From Chloroflexi bacterium UBA5189 (GTDB taxonomy: Bacteria > Chloroflexota > Limnocylindria > Limnocylindrales > CSP1-4): a DNA stretch of 51,248 bases. Location of the stretch: NCBI GenBank assembly GCA_002413045.1, contig DHWF01000021.1:289-51536 (forward strand). Direction: 5' to 3'. Under the pieces are notes generated by a model. The model was not told where the DNA came from and made no database searches. It was given only the letters and a program-made list of their open reading frames with translations. This document shows, piece after piece, positions 1 to 7,328 of this stretch (position 1 is the first letter of the stretch; each line of letters starts with the position of its first letter). Both the position numbers and the translations under genes were made by a program.

Positions 1-210
1 GGCTCGATCTTCACGTTCTCGCTGACCCTCGGCGACTACATCACGCCGACCCTGTTCTCCGGCGAGCAGTTCATCGGGAACGTCGTGTACGGGCACGTCG
101 GCGTGACCGGCAACATCCCGTTCGCCGCGGCGTACGCGACGGTGCCCATCGTCGTGATGGCCGTCTACCTGCTCATCGCGCGCCGGCTGGGCGCGTTCGA
201 GGCCCTCTGA
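1..210 (+). CDS. ABC transporter permease, C-terminal fragment (PotB-like)
   Basis: The window opens inside a gene. The first 69 codons in frame 1 read to TGA at 208-210 and include LGDYITPTLF, a stretch typical of the last part of spermidine/putrescine-type permeases (PotB/PotH family), followed by one hydrophobic helix and a short cytoplasmic tail (LIARRLGAFEAL). One base separates its stop from the next permease gene, so the two are very likely the permease pair of one importer. The ATPase and binding protein are not in the window; they would be expected upstream. Substrate is inferred from family resemblance only. Confidence 0.8.
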   Translation, partial: GSIFTFSLTLGDYITPTLFSGEQFIGNVVYGHVGVTGNIPFAAAYATVPIVVMAVYLLIARRLGAFEAL

Positions 211-211
211 G

Positions 212-1078
212 GTGGGCGGCCGCCTGAGCCGGGTCGCGCTGCGCGTCGCGACGGCGGTGACGCTGCTGTTCCTGTACGTCCCGATCTTCATCGTGGTGGT
301 GTACGCCTTCAACGACTCGAAGAACCAGTCCTGGAACGGGCTCCTGGATCGGCTCGCGACCGGCGGCTTCTTCAGCACGTTCTCGCTGCGCTGGTTCGAC
401 GCGGCGCTGGCCAACGTCCAGGTCCGCGAGTCGTTCCTGCTGTCGGTCGAGGCGGCGCTCGGCGCGACGGTCGTCGCGCTGCTCCTCGGCTCCGCGGCGG
501 CGTTCGCGGTCCACCGGTACCGGTTCTTCGGCCGCGGCGGGATCAGCTTCGTCCTCGTCCTGCCGATCGCGCTGCCCGGCATCGTCACGGGCATGGCGCT
601 CAACTCGGCGATGCATGCCGGGATCGATGGCTTCGACATCGGGCCGCTGCACATCACCACGCCCGACTTCGGGATCGCCACGATCATCGTCGGGCACGCC
701 ACGTTCTGCGTCGTCGTCGTCTACAACAACGTCGTCGCGCGGCTGCGACGGGTCGGCCGCTCGCTCGAGGAGGCCTCGATGGACCTCGGCGCCGACACCT
801 GGCAGACGTTCCGCCGGATCACCCTGCCGTCGCTGGCGACCGCGCTGTTCGCCGGCGCGCTGCTCGCGTTCGCGCTGTCGTTCGACGAGATCATCGTGAC
901 CACGTTCACCGCCGGCACCGAGCAGACCCTGCCGATCTGGATCTTCGCCAACTTCCGGCTGCCGAACGCCCGCCCGATCGTGAATGTCGTGGCCCTCGCG
1001 ATGATCATGCTCAGCCTCGTGCCGGTGTACATCTCGGCTCGGCTCGCGGGAGCGGAGAGCGTGGCCAGCGCCCGCTGA
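212..1078 (+). CDS. ABC transporter permease, PotC-like (spermidine/putrescine family)
   Basis: A 288-residue membrane protein starting at GTG 212, two bases after the preceding permease stop. It has an N-terminal helix (LLFLYVPIFIVVVYAF), a large loop, and about five more helices. The EAA loop that docks on the ATPase is visible near residues 188-212 (EEASMDLGADTWQTFRRITL). The PotC-type loop FDEIIVTTFTAG near the C-terminus (about residues 224-235) fits polyamine-family permeases. Length is normal for PotC (about 260-290). It would form the second half of the transmembrane channel with the upstream partner. Polyamine specificity is an inference; related permeases carry other small cations or iron. 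Confidence 0.85.
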   Translation: MGGRLSRVALRVATAVTLLFLYVPIFIVVVYAFNDSKNQSWNGLLDRLATGGFFSTFSLRWFDAALANVQVRESFLLSVEAALGATVVALLLGSAAAFAVHRYRFFGRGGISFVLVLPIALPGIVTGMALNSAMHAGIDGFDIGPLHITTPDFGIATIIVGHATFCVVVVYNNVVARLRRVGRSLEEASMDLGADTWQTFRRITLPSLATALFAGALLAFALSFDEIIVTTFTAGTEQTLPIWIFANFRLPNARPIVNVVALAMIMLSLVPVYISARLAGAESVASAR

Positions 1079-1088
1079 GGACGGCGCG

Positions 1089-1094
1089 TACGAT
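1089..1094 (+). promoter_or_regulatory. -10 box for leaderless transcription of the DksA-like gene
   Basis: TACGAT lies 6 bases before ATG 1101, so transcription would begin at or next to the start codon. No Shine-Dalgarno sequence is present. The same spacing recurs at many other genes in the window. No convincing -35 box is visible. Confidence 0.5.
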
Positions 1095-1100
1095 CCGCGC

Positions 1101-1442
1101 ATGGGGGCAGGATCGATCGATCCGGAGAGGGCGCGCGCAAGCCTGCTCGCGGAGCGCGAGCGGCTGATGGCGGAGCTCGGCGAACCGATCGAGAACCCCG
1201 GCCAGATGACGTACGGATCGCAGGCCGCCGCGGCGAGCCAGGTCTTCGAGCAGCAACGCGACCTCGCCCTGCGCGACCGATCGCGGATCGACCTGTCGCG
1301 CGTGGAAGCGGCGCTGCGAGCGCTCGATGACGGCACGTACGGCACCTGCACGAGCTGCGGCAAGCCGATCGCCCCGGAGCGGCTCGAAGCGATCCCGTGG
1401 GTGCCGATGTGCATCGACTGCGCCCGCAAGGCGGGCCGGTGA
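1101..1442 (+). CDS. TraR/DksA family zinc-finger protein
   Basis: A 113-residue protein with a charged helical N-terminal half and a C-terminal C4 zinc finger: CTSC, 17 residues, CIDC (C-x2-C-x17-C-x2-C), the exact spacing of DksA/TraR proteins. The region before the finger (ALRALDDGTYGTC) is the usual family run-in. Family members bind the secondary channel of RNA polymerase and tune transcription, often with ppGpp, but many short members are uncharacterised. Residues equivalent to the acidic coiled-coil tip of E. coli DksA are not obvious, so a classic stringent-response role is uncertain. Start ATG 1101 is supported by the -10 box just upstream. The next gene begins 10 bases after its stop and is probably co-transcribed. 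Confidence 0.85.
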   Translation: MGAGSIDPERARASLLAERERLMAELGEPIENPGQMTYGSQAAAASQVFEQQRDLALRDRSRIDLSRVEAALRALDDGTYGTCTSCGKPIAPERLEAIPWVPMCIDCARKAGR

Positions 1443-1452
1443 CGATCCGCCG

Positions 1453-2457
1453 GTGAGGGAGGACGCGCCGCTCGTTTCCATCGAGGACATCCGTCGGGCC
1501 GCCGCGAATCTCGCGGGAGTGGCACTCCGGACCCCGCTGCTCGCGTTCGGGACGGCCGGGCCGGGCGGTCCGCGGGTCCTGCTGAAGGCGGAGTCACTCC
1601 AGCCGATCGGCGCCTTCAAGATCAGGGGCGCGTATCACGCCATCTCGACGCTGACCGCGGACGAGGGTCGGCGCGGCGTGGTCACCCACTCCTCGGGCAA
1701 CCACGCGCAGGGGGTCGCGCTGGCCGCGCGGCTGCTCGGGATCCACGCCGTGATCGTGATGCCGTCGAACGCACCGGCGATCAAGCGCCGCCGGGTCGAG
1801 GCCGATGGCGCGGAGATCATCACGGTGGGGCCGGCGAGCAGCGAGCGCGAGGCAAAGGCGGAGGAGCTGATCCGGGACCGCGACCTGGTGTTCATCCCGC
1901 CCTACGACGACGACCGGATCATCGCCGGCCAGGGAACCCTCGGGCTGGAGATCGCGGAGGACGTGCCGGATCTCGCCGCCGTGCTCGTGCCGATCGGCGG
2001 CGGCGGCCTGTCCAGCGGGGTCGCCGTGGCGGTGCGCGCGCTCCGTCCCGGCGCGCGGATCATCGGCGTCGAGCCGGAGGTTGCCGCCGACGCGGCCGAG
2101 TCGCTGCGCGAGGGCCGGATCGTGCGCTGGGACGCGGCCCGGACCGGCAGCACGATCGCCGATGGTGTCCGCTCGCAGGCGATCGGGAAGCGCCCATTCG
2201 CGCACCTGTCACGCCTGCTCGACAGCGTGGTGACCGTCACCGAGGCGGAGATCGCGACGACGATGCGGCTCATCGCCGAGGAGGCCCGGCTCGTGGCCGA
2301 GCCGTCGGGCGCGGTCGCGCCGGCCGCGGCCCGGTTCCATGCCACCGAGGCCGGGATCTCAGCGCTGGCGGGCACGGTCGTCGCCGTCGTCAGCGGGGGC
2401 AACGTCGACCCGGCGCGGTACCTCGAGCTCCTCGGGGCTGCCGGCGGGTCGTGCTAG
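1453..2457 (+). CDS. Threonine dehydratase / serine racemase-like PLP enzyme
   Basis: A 334-residue fold-type II PLP enzyme. The start is taken as GTG 1453 because the family N-terminus (VSIEDIRRAAANLAGVALRTPLL) begins there; the longer reading upstream is the Arg-rich shadow of the DksA-like gene. The PLP lysine is in GAFKIRGA (about K56), the phosphate-site SSGNHAQG follows, and the glycine loop GGGGLSSG is near residue 180. There is no C-terminal ACT regulatory domain, so it resembles catabolic threonine/serine dehydratase or serine racemase rather than feedback-controlled IlvA. Expected reaction: deamination of threonine or serine to a 2-oxo acid. Its stop shares the tetramer CTAG with the converging ctaG stop. 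Confidence 0.85.
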   Translation: MREDAPLVSIEDIRRAAANLAGVALRTPLLAFGTAGPGGPRVLLKAESLQPIGAFKIRGAYHAISTLTADEGRRGVVTHSSGNHAQGVALAARLLGIHAVIVMPSNAPAIKRRRVEADGAEIITVGPASSEREAKAEELIRDRDLVFIPPYDDDRIIAGQGTLGLEIAEDVPDLAAVLVPIGGGGLSSGVAVAVRALRPGARIIGVEPEVAADAAESLREGRIVRWDAARTGSTIADGVRSQAIGKRPFAHLSRLLDSVVTVTEAEIATTMRLIAEEARLVAEPSGAVAPAAARFHATEAGISALAGTVVAVVSGGNVDPARYLELLGAAGGSC

Positions 2458-3491
2458 AGGCGATCCGCCTTCGTCCGGGCCAGCCGATCGGCCCGCTCCC
2501 GGAGCGCGACCCGCTCGACCTCGAAGCGCCGCTCGGCGGCCGGCTCGTCGCGCTGCTCGTGGCGCATCCACGCGGCGATGATCCCGAGGATGCCGGCGAT
2601 GAAGACGACATCACCCGCCAGCCACATGATCCCGCCCGCGGCCTGCTGGTCGGCGAGCGCGTCGATGCCGTACGGTGAGCCCAGGTTCGCGTAGTGGGCG
2701 TACAGCGGGGCGGGCGCAAACACGAACGCCATCCCGAGGAACGAGTTGACCGGGACCTGCACGAGCAGGTAGAGCGCGCGGACCGGGAATGCCATCCGGT
2801 GGCGGGCGGGATCGGCCGCGATCACCGGCCACCAGAAGATCATCGCCGCTGCGAGGTACGCCACGTGCTCGAGCTGGTGGACGCCCTGGTCCTCGAGCGC
2901 CAGCTCGAACAGCCCCGTGAAGTGGCTGCCCCACACCACGACCGCGAAGGTGAGCGCGGCGACCACCGGGTGCCCGATCGCCTCCACCGGCTTCGAGTGC
3001 AGCAGCGGGATGAGCCAGCCCTGCCGGATGCGCGGCGAAGAAGCCCGCAGCACCTGCGTCACCGGCGCGGACAACGCCAGGAGCGGCGCGGCAACCAGCA
3101 TCAGGAGCAGGTGCTGGATCATGTGGAGCGAGAACAACGTCGTGTCGTAGCGCGCGATGCCGGACTGCAGCGCGATCGCAATCGTCGCCAGGCCGCCGAA
3201 GAAGGCGAGCGTCCGCACCAGCGGGACGGGATGCTCGGGATGCAGGCGCCGAACGCGGCGGATCAGCACCAGCCAGCCGATCGCGAACACGAGCAGCGTG
3301 ACCGCGACGAGCGGCTCCAGCTGCCAGTTCAGCGCCAGCGACGCGAGTGTCGGCGGATCGGCGGGCGCCGGGCCGTGAGCGGCGGCGACGGCCGGCAGGG
3401 CCAGCGCTCCAGCGAGCGTCGCGGCGAGTGCGACCCCGAACATGGCCGGCGATCTCACAACCCGCGCCGTCGATCGTGCCACGCCGTTCAT
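2454..3491 (-). CDS. ctaG: Cytochrome c oxidase assembly factor CtaG
   Basis: A 345-residue polytopic membrane protein of the caa3 CtaG type. An N-terminal signal-like helix ends in AVAAAHG, followed by about seven helices. Family hallmarks include FSLHMIQHLLLM, in which the histidines lie in the membrane, and the QLEHVAYLAAAMIFWWPVI stretch. Family members are needed to assemble the oxidase, probably by helping copper reach subunit I. It is transcribed away from the oxidase operon beginning at 3632, with 140 bases between the two start codons. The C-terminal 40 residues are charged and predicted cytoplasmic. Start ATG 3491 is the simplest; a second ATG 16 codons downstream would shorten the N-terminus. 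Confidence 0.88.
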   Translation of the reverse strand: MNGVARSTARVVRSPAMFGVALAATLAGALALPAVAAAHGPAPADPPTLASLALNWQLEPLVAVTLLVFAIGWLVLIRRVRRLHPEHPVPLVRTLAFFGGLATIAIALQSGIARYDTTLFSLHMIQHLLLMLVAAPLLALSAPVTQVLRASSPRIRQGWLIPLLHSKPVEAIGHPVVAALTFAVVVWGSHFTGLFELALEDQGVHQLEHVAYLAAAMIFWWPVIAADPARHRMAFPVRALYLLVQVPVNSFLGMAFVFAPAPLYAHYANLGSPYGIDALADQQAAGGIMWLAGDVVFIAGILGIIAAWMRHEQRDEPAAERRFEVERVALRERADRLARTKADRL

Positions 3492-3522
3492 GGTGGCACG
3501 GCGCGGAGGATCGGCCTCGCGC

Positions 3523-3528
3523 TATGAT
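3523..3528 (+). promoter_or_regulatory. Possible -10 box for the oxidase operon
   Basis: TATGAT in the 140-base divergent region between ctaG and ctaC matches the -10 pattern seen elsewhere. It would leave an untranslated leader of nearly 100 bases before ctaC, consistent with that gene having a Shine-Dalgarno sequence. No good -35 box is visible, so support is weak. Confidence 0.3.
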
Positions 3529-3631
3529 GGCCACCGGCTGGCCTCAACGGGTCGGCCGTTCGCGTTCCCTGCCCGGCGGCCTCCTTCCAGGCTTCCGGCA
3601 GACCGGCCCCCGACGTCGCAGCCGAGGAGTC

Positions 3632-4741
3632 ATGTCGACCAGTCCGAGGAAGCGCCCCGCCTCCGAAGCGCTCGTCGCCGGTGGCGTCGTCGTCCTCCTG
3701 ATCGCCATCATCGGCCTCGTCTTCTTGAGCGGTGCGGGCTCGGCCCTGTACCCGCCGAAGGCGGCGACGATCCAGGCCGAGGAGGTCAGCAAGCTCTACA
3801 ACATCGTGTTCGCGATCGCGGTCGCGATCTTCATCGCGGTCGAGGGCCTGATCGTCTGGAGCATCCTCCGCTACCGACGCCGCCCGGATGACGTCGACCT
3901 GCCGCCCCAGACGCACGGCAACAACCTCGTCGAGGCGCTCTGGACGCTGATCCCGACCGTCATCGTGCTGTACCTGTTCGCGATCTCGTGGCAGACCCTC
4001 AACACCGTCGACTACACGAGCTTCGCCAACGGCCAGCAGCCCGACATCCAGATCCACGTCCTGGCCGGCCAGTTCCAGTGGCAGTTCGAGTACCTCGATT
4101 CGAACGGCAAGCACCTCGCGACGCAGACCAAGCCCCTCGGCGAGGGCGGCGGCATGGCCGTGCCCGTCGGCAAGAAGGTCTACGTCACGCTCTCGAGCGG
4201 CGACGTCATCCACGCCTGGTACGTACCCCGCTTCCTGTTCAAGCGCGACGTCATCCCGGGCGTGACGAATCACTTCGAGTTCACCGTGGATCCGACGGAG
4301 GCCGGCCAGACGTTCCACGGCCAGTGCGCCGAGCTGTGTGGCACCGGTCATAACGCCATGCACTTCGACGTGATCGCCATGACGCCGGCGGACTACGACG
4401 CGTGGCTGGCGCAGCTCGTCGTGACCGCGAACGCCACGCAGCCGCCACCGCCGTCCGGCACCCCGACCCTCCAGCTGGCCGCCAAGAACATCCAGTTCGA
4501 GGCTACGGATCTCACGGCACCGGCGAATTCGCCGTTCGTGATCGAGTTCAAGAACGACGACCCGGCGACCATCACCCACGACGTGCAGATACGGGACAGC
4601 TCCGGCGCGGTCCTCCAGACCCAGGACACGATCCCGGGCGGCAGCTCGGCGAACTACCAGTACACGCCCCTGGCAGCGGGGACGTACACGTTCTTCTGCT
4701 CGGTCCACAGCAACATGACCGGCACCCTGACGGTCAAGTAA
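3632..4741 (+). CDS. ctaC: Cytochrome c oxidase subunit II with an extra C-terminal cupredoxin domain
   Basis: A 369-residue protein starting at ATG 3632, preceded by GAGGAG (3624-3629). It has an N-terminal hydrophobic segment, two classic subunit II helices (about 55-79 and 99-123), then the CuA domain with all ligands: H194 (HAWYVP) and C232-x3-C236-x3-H240-x2-M243, plus the bridging glutamate in CAELC. After a Pro-rich linker (about 265-275) comes a second cupredoxin domain with type 1 copper ligands H316, C356, H359 and M362 (C-x2-H-x2-M, as in amicyanin). Ordinary subunit II ends after CuA, and caa3 enzymes carry a cytochrome c there instead. I infer that the copper domain delivers electrons to CuA. 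Similar domains end the proteins at 7329 and 47555. Confidence 0.93.
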   Translation: MSTSPRKRPASEALVAGGVVVLLIAIIGLVFLSGAGSALYPPKAATIQAEEVSKLYNIVFAIAVAIFIAVEGLIVWSILRYRRRPDDVDLPPQTHGNNLVEALWTLIPTVIVLYLFAISWQTLNTVDYTSFANGQQPDIQIHVLAGQFQWQFEYLDSNGKHLATQTKPLGEGGGMAVPVGKKVYVTLSSGDVIHAWYVPRFLFKRDVIPGVTNHFEFTVDPTEAGQTFHGQCAELCGTGHNAMHFDVIAMTPADYDAWLAQLVVTANATQPPPPSGTPTLQLAAKNIQFEATDLTAPANSPFVIEFKNDDPATITHDVQIRDSSGAVLQTQDTIPGGSSANYQYTPLAAGTYTFFCSVHSNMTGTLTVK

Positions 4742-4754
4742 GGAGCCGGCGAGC

Positions 4755-6470
4755 ATGGCGACCCACGCGCTCAACCCCGCCGCCGTCCCCGCGTATCGCG
4801 GTGGGCTGTACGAGTGGCTGACGACCACCGATCACAAGAAGATCGGGATCATGTACGTCATCAACTCGTTCCTGTTCTTCCTGATCGGCGGCATCTTCGC
4901 GCTGCTGGTCCGGACGGAGCTCGCGGCGCCCGGCATCCAGCTGTTCACGAACGAGCACGTCTACAACGAGGCGTTCTCGATCCACGCCACGGTGATGATC
5001 TTCCTGTTCATCATCCCGATGCTTGCGGGCCTCGGGAACTTCGCGGTGCCGCTGATGATCGGCGCGCCGGACATGGCCTTCCCGCGCATCAATGCCCTGT
5101 CGTTCTGGATGCTGCCGCTCGGCGGGATCCTGCTCCTCCTCGGCTTCCTGACCCCGGGCGGCGCCGCCGCCGCCGGCTGGACGAGCTATCCGCCGCTGTC
5201 GGAGAAGGGCGCCCTCGCCTCGCCCGGCCCCGGCCAGGACCTCTGGATCGTCGCGCTGATCCTGATCGGGACCAGCTCGATCCTGGGCGGCATCAACTTC
5301 CTCGTGACCATCTTCAAGATGCGGGCCCCGGGCATGACCCTGTTCCGGATGCCGATCATGGTCTGGACGATGCTCGTGACGAGCGTCCTCGTGGTCATGG
5401 CGACCCCGGTCATCACGAGCGCGCTGGTGATGCTGTTCATCGACCGCAACTACGGCGGCTCGTTCTTCAACCCGGCGACCGGCGGCACGGCCGTCCTCTA
5501 CCAGAACGTCTTCTGGTTCTACTCCCACCCCGCCGTGTACGTCATGGTCCTGCCGGCGATGGGCATCATCAGCGAGGTCCTGCCGGTCTTCAGCCGCAAG
5601 CCCCTCTTCGGCTACAAGGCGTTCATCTTCGCGACGGCGGGCATCGGCGCCCTCGGCTTCTCGGTGTGGGCGCACCACATGTTCACGACCGGGGCCGTGT
5701 TCCTGCCGTTCTTCAGCCTGATGACGTTCCTCATCGCCGTCCCGACGGGCGTCAAGATGTTCAACTGGGTGTTCACCCTGTTCCGGGGCCAGCTGACGTT
5801 CTCGACGCCGCTGATCTTCGCGATCGGGTTCCTGACGATGTTCCTGATCGGCGGCATCAACGGCGCGTTCAGCGCCTCGGTGCCGATCGACTTCGCCCTC
5901 CAGGACACCTACTGGGTCGTCGCCCACCTGCACTACGTGCTGTTCGGCGGCTCCGTGTTCGGGGTGTTCGCGGGCCTCTATTACTGGTTCCCGAAGATGA
6001 CCGGCCGCATGCTCGACGAGGGCCTCGGCAAGATCCACTTCGTGCTGATGTTCGTCGGCTTCAACCTGACCTTCTTCCCGATGCACATGCTCGGGATCCA
6101 GGGCATGCCGCGGCGGATCGCCGACTACGCCAGCGACGCCGGCTGGAACGACTGGAACCTCCTCGCGACGATCGGCGGCTTCACCATCGCGGCCTCGATC
6201 CTGCCGTTCCTGTGGAACGTGTTCGTCACGCTGCGCAACGGCAAGATCGCCGGCGACGACCCGTGGGAGGGCAACACACTCGAGTGGGCGACGTCCTCGC
6301 CGCCGCCGCCGTACAACTTCGATCGCCTGCCCGAGATCCGCTCCGAGCGCCCGTTGTTTGATGCCCGGCACGGCCACTTGGGCCACGGGGGTCACGGTCG
6401 CCGTGGTGACGCAGATGCGGTGCCGGCGCTCGCCGAGGGCCAGCACGACAGCCAGGGGCCAACCGCATGA
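4755..6470 (+). CDS. ctaD: Cytochrome c oxidase subunit I (A2-type heme-copper oxidase)
   Basis: A 571-residue, 12-helix catalytic subunit. Ligands are visible: H77 for low-spin heme (FSIHATVM), H258 and the H307-H308 pair for CuB, H391 for the high-spin heme and H393 for low-spin heme (VAHLHY). Y262 is four residues after H258, as expected for the His-Tyr cross-link. The helix VI motif is YSHPAVY: the D-channel glutamate of A1-type enzymes (HPEV) is replaced by the Tyr-Ser pair that defines A2-type oxidases such as Thermus caa3. It should reduce O2 to water and pump protons. The charged C-terminal tail is His/Gly-rich. Thirteen bases follow ctaC, and the stop overlaps the ctaE start (ATGA). 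Confidence 0.96.
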   Translation: MATHALNPAAVPAYRGGLYEWLTTTDHKKIGIMYVINSFLFFLIGGIFALLVRTELAAPGIQLFTNEHVYNEAFSIHATVMIFLFIIPMLAGLGNFAVPLMIGAPDMAFPRINALSFWMLPLGGILLLLGFLTPGGAAAAGWTSYPPLSEKGALASPGPGQDLWIVALILIGTSSILGGINFLVTIFKMRAPGMTLFRMPIMVWTMLVTSVLVVMATPVITSALVMLFIDRNYGGSFFNPATGGTAVLYQNVFWFYSHPAVYVMVLPAMGIISEVLPVFSRKPLFGYKAFIFATAGIGALGFSVWAHHMFTTGAVFLPFFSLMTFLIAVPTGVKMFNWVFTLFRGQLTFSTPLIFAIGFLTMFLIGGINGAFSASVPIDFALQDTYWVVAHLHYVLFGGSVFGVFAGLYYWFPKMTGRMLDEGLGKIHFVLMFVGFNLTFFPMHMLGIQGMPRRIADYASDAGWNDWNLLATIGGFTIAASILPFLWNVFVTLRNGKIAGDDPWEGNTLEWATSSPPPPYNFDRLPEIRSERPLFDARHGHLGHGGHGRRGDADAVPALAEGQHDSQGPTA

Positions 6471-7102
6471 CGGCCGAGTCCCCCGCCCTGCCGGCGAGCG
6501 CCGGCGCCCACGCGGAGCCGCACGGCGCGATCGGCCACGTCCAGCGGGGGATCAGCAACCCGATCCTCGGGATGATCCTGTTCATCACCTCGGAGGTGAT
6601 GTTCTTCTCGGGCCTGTTCGCGGCCTACTTCTCGACTCGCGCCGCCAATCAGCCGTGGCCGCCCGCCGCGTTCAAGGACACGCTCAACCCGCTGTCGCTG
6701 ATCATGGTCGCGACGATCATCCTGATCACGAGCTCGTTCACCTGCCAGTTCGCGGTCTGGTCGATCCGGAAGGGCGATCGGAAGGGCTTCATCCGGAACA
6801 TCTCGATCACGTTCGTGCTCGGGATCGTCTTCCTGATCCTGCAGGTCTACGACTACACCCTCCTCTTCGCGGACGGGCTGACGCTCGGGTCCGGGCCGTT
6901 CGGGACCACGTACTTCACGCTCACGGGCTTCCACGGCGCTCACGTCTTCGGCGGCGTGCTGATGCTCGGCGTGATCCTCTACCGCGGCATGGCGGGCCAG
7001 TTCTCCGGGAAGCACCACGACGCCGTCGAGGCCGTGTCGCTGTACTGGCACTTCGTCGACGTGGTCTGGATCCTGCTGTTCTCGATCCTGTACCTGACCT
7101 AG
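6467..7102 (+). CDS. ctaE: Cytochrome c oxidase subunit III
   Basis: A 211-residue membrane protein whose ATG overlaps the ctaD stop. After a polar N-terminus of about 35 residues come five helices, the short form found in many bacterial oxidases. Recognisable family segments are LFITSEVMFFSGLFAAYFS (with the conserved glutamate in the membrane), FTLTGFHGAHVFGG (conserved histidine) and SLYWHFVDVVWILLFSILYL at the C-terminus. Subunit III binds lipid and stabilises subunit I against turnover inactivation. Its place directly after subunit I is the usual operon order. Confidence 0.95.
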   Translation: MTAESPALPASAGAHAEPHGAIGHVQRGISNPILGMILFITSEVMFFSGLFAAYFSTRAANQPWPPAAFKDTLNPLSLIMVATIILITSSFTCQFAVWSIRKGDRKGFIRNISITFVLGIVFLILQVYDYTLLFADGLTLGSGPFGTTYFTLTGFHGAHVFGGVLMLGVILYRGMAGQFSGKHHDAVEAVSLYWHFVDVVWILLFSILYLT

Positions 7103-7115
7103 CGAGGATCGACTG

Positions 7116-7301
7116 ATGCTGCGCCGGTACCGGAACTCGATCGTCATCGCCATCGCCTGCGTCGTGCTCGGCACGCTGTACGGCGCCCTGGCGCCAGTGT
7201 TCGGCTACAAGATCGAATGGGCCGGCGTGACGATGCTCATCGCCCTCGGCGTAGCCCTCGGGCTGATGGTCGCCGTCCTCGACACGGGCAGTGGCGACTA
7301 G
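7116..7301 (+). CDS. Small two-helix membrane protein, probable oxidase accessory subunit
   Basis: A 61-residue protein with GAGGAT (7105-7110) just before its ATG. It contains two hydrophobic helices (about residues 8-27 and 37-55) joined by a short polar turn, and a short charged tail. I do not recognise a named family. Its place between subunit III and the six-helix subunit, with 13 and 27 base gaps, argues for a small oxidase subunit or assembly partner, like the short subunit IV proteins of other bacterial oxidases. Codon use matches its neighbours, so it is probably real. Confidence 0.65.
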   Translation: MLRRYRNSIVIAIACVVLGTLYGALAPVFGYKIEWAGVTMLIALGVALGLMVAVLDTGSGD

Positions 7302-7328
7302 CTCGCCCACCATCGAGCGTCGCTGACC

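Noticed and set aside
4734..6446. Long minus-strand frame opposite cytochrome oxidase subunit I
   Set aside because: Highly charged repetitive composition without motifs; shadow of ctaD.
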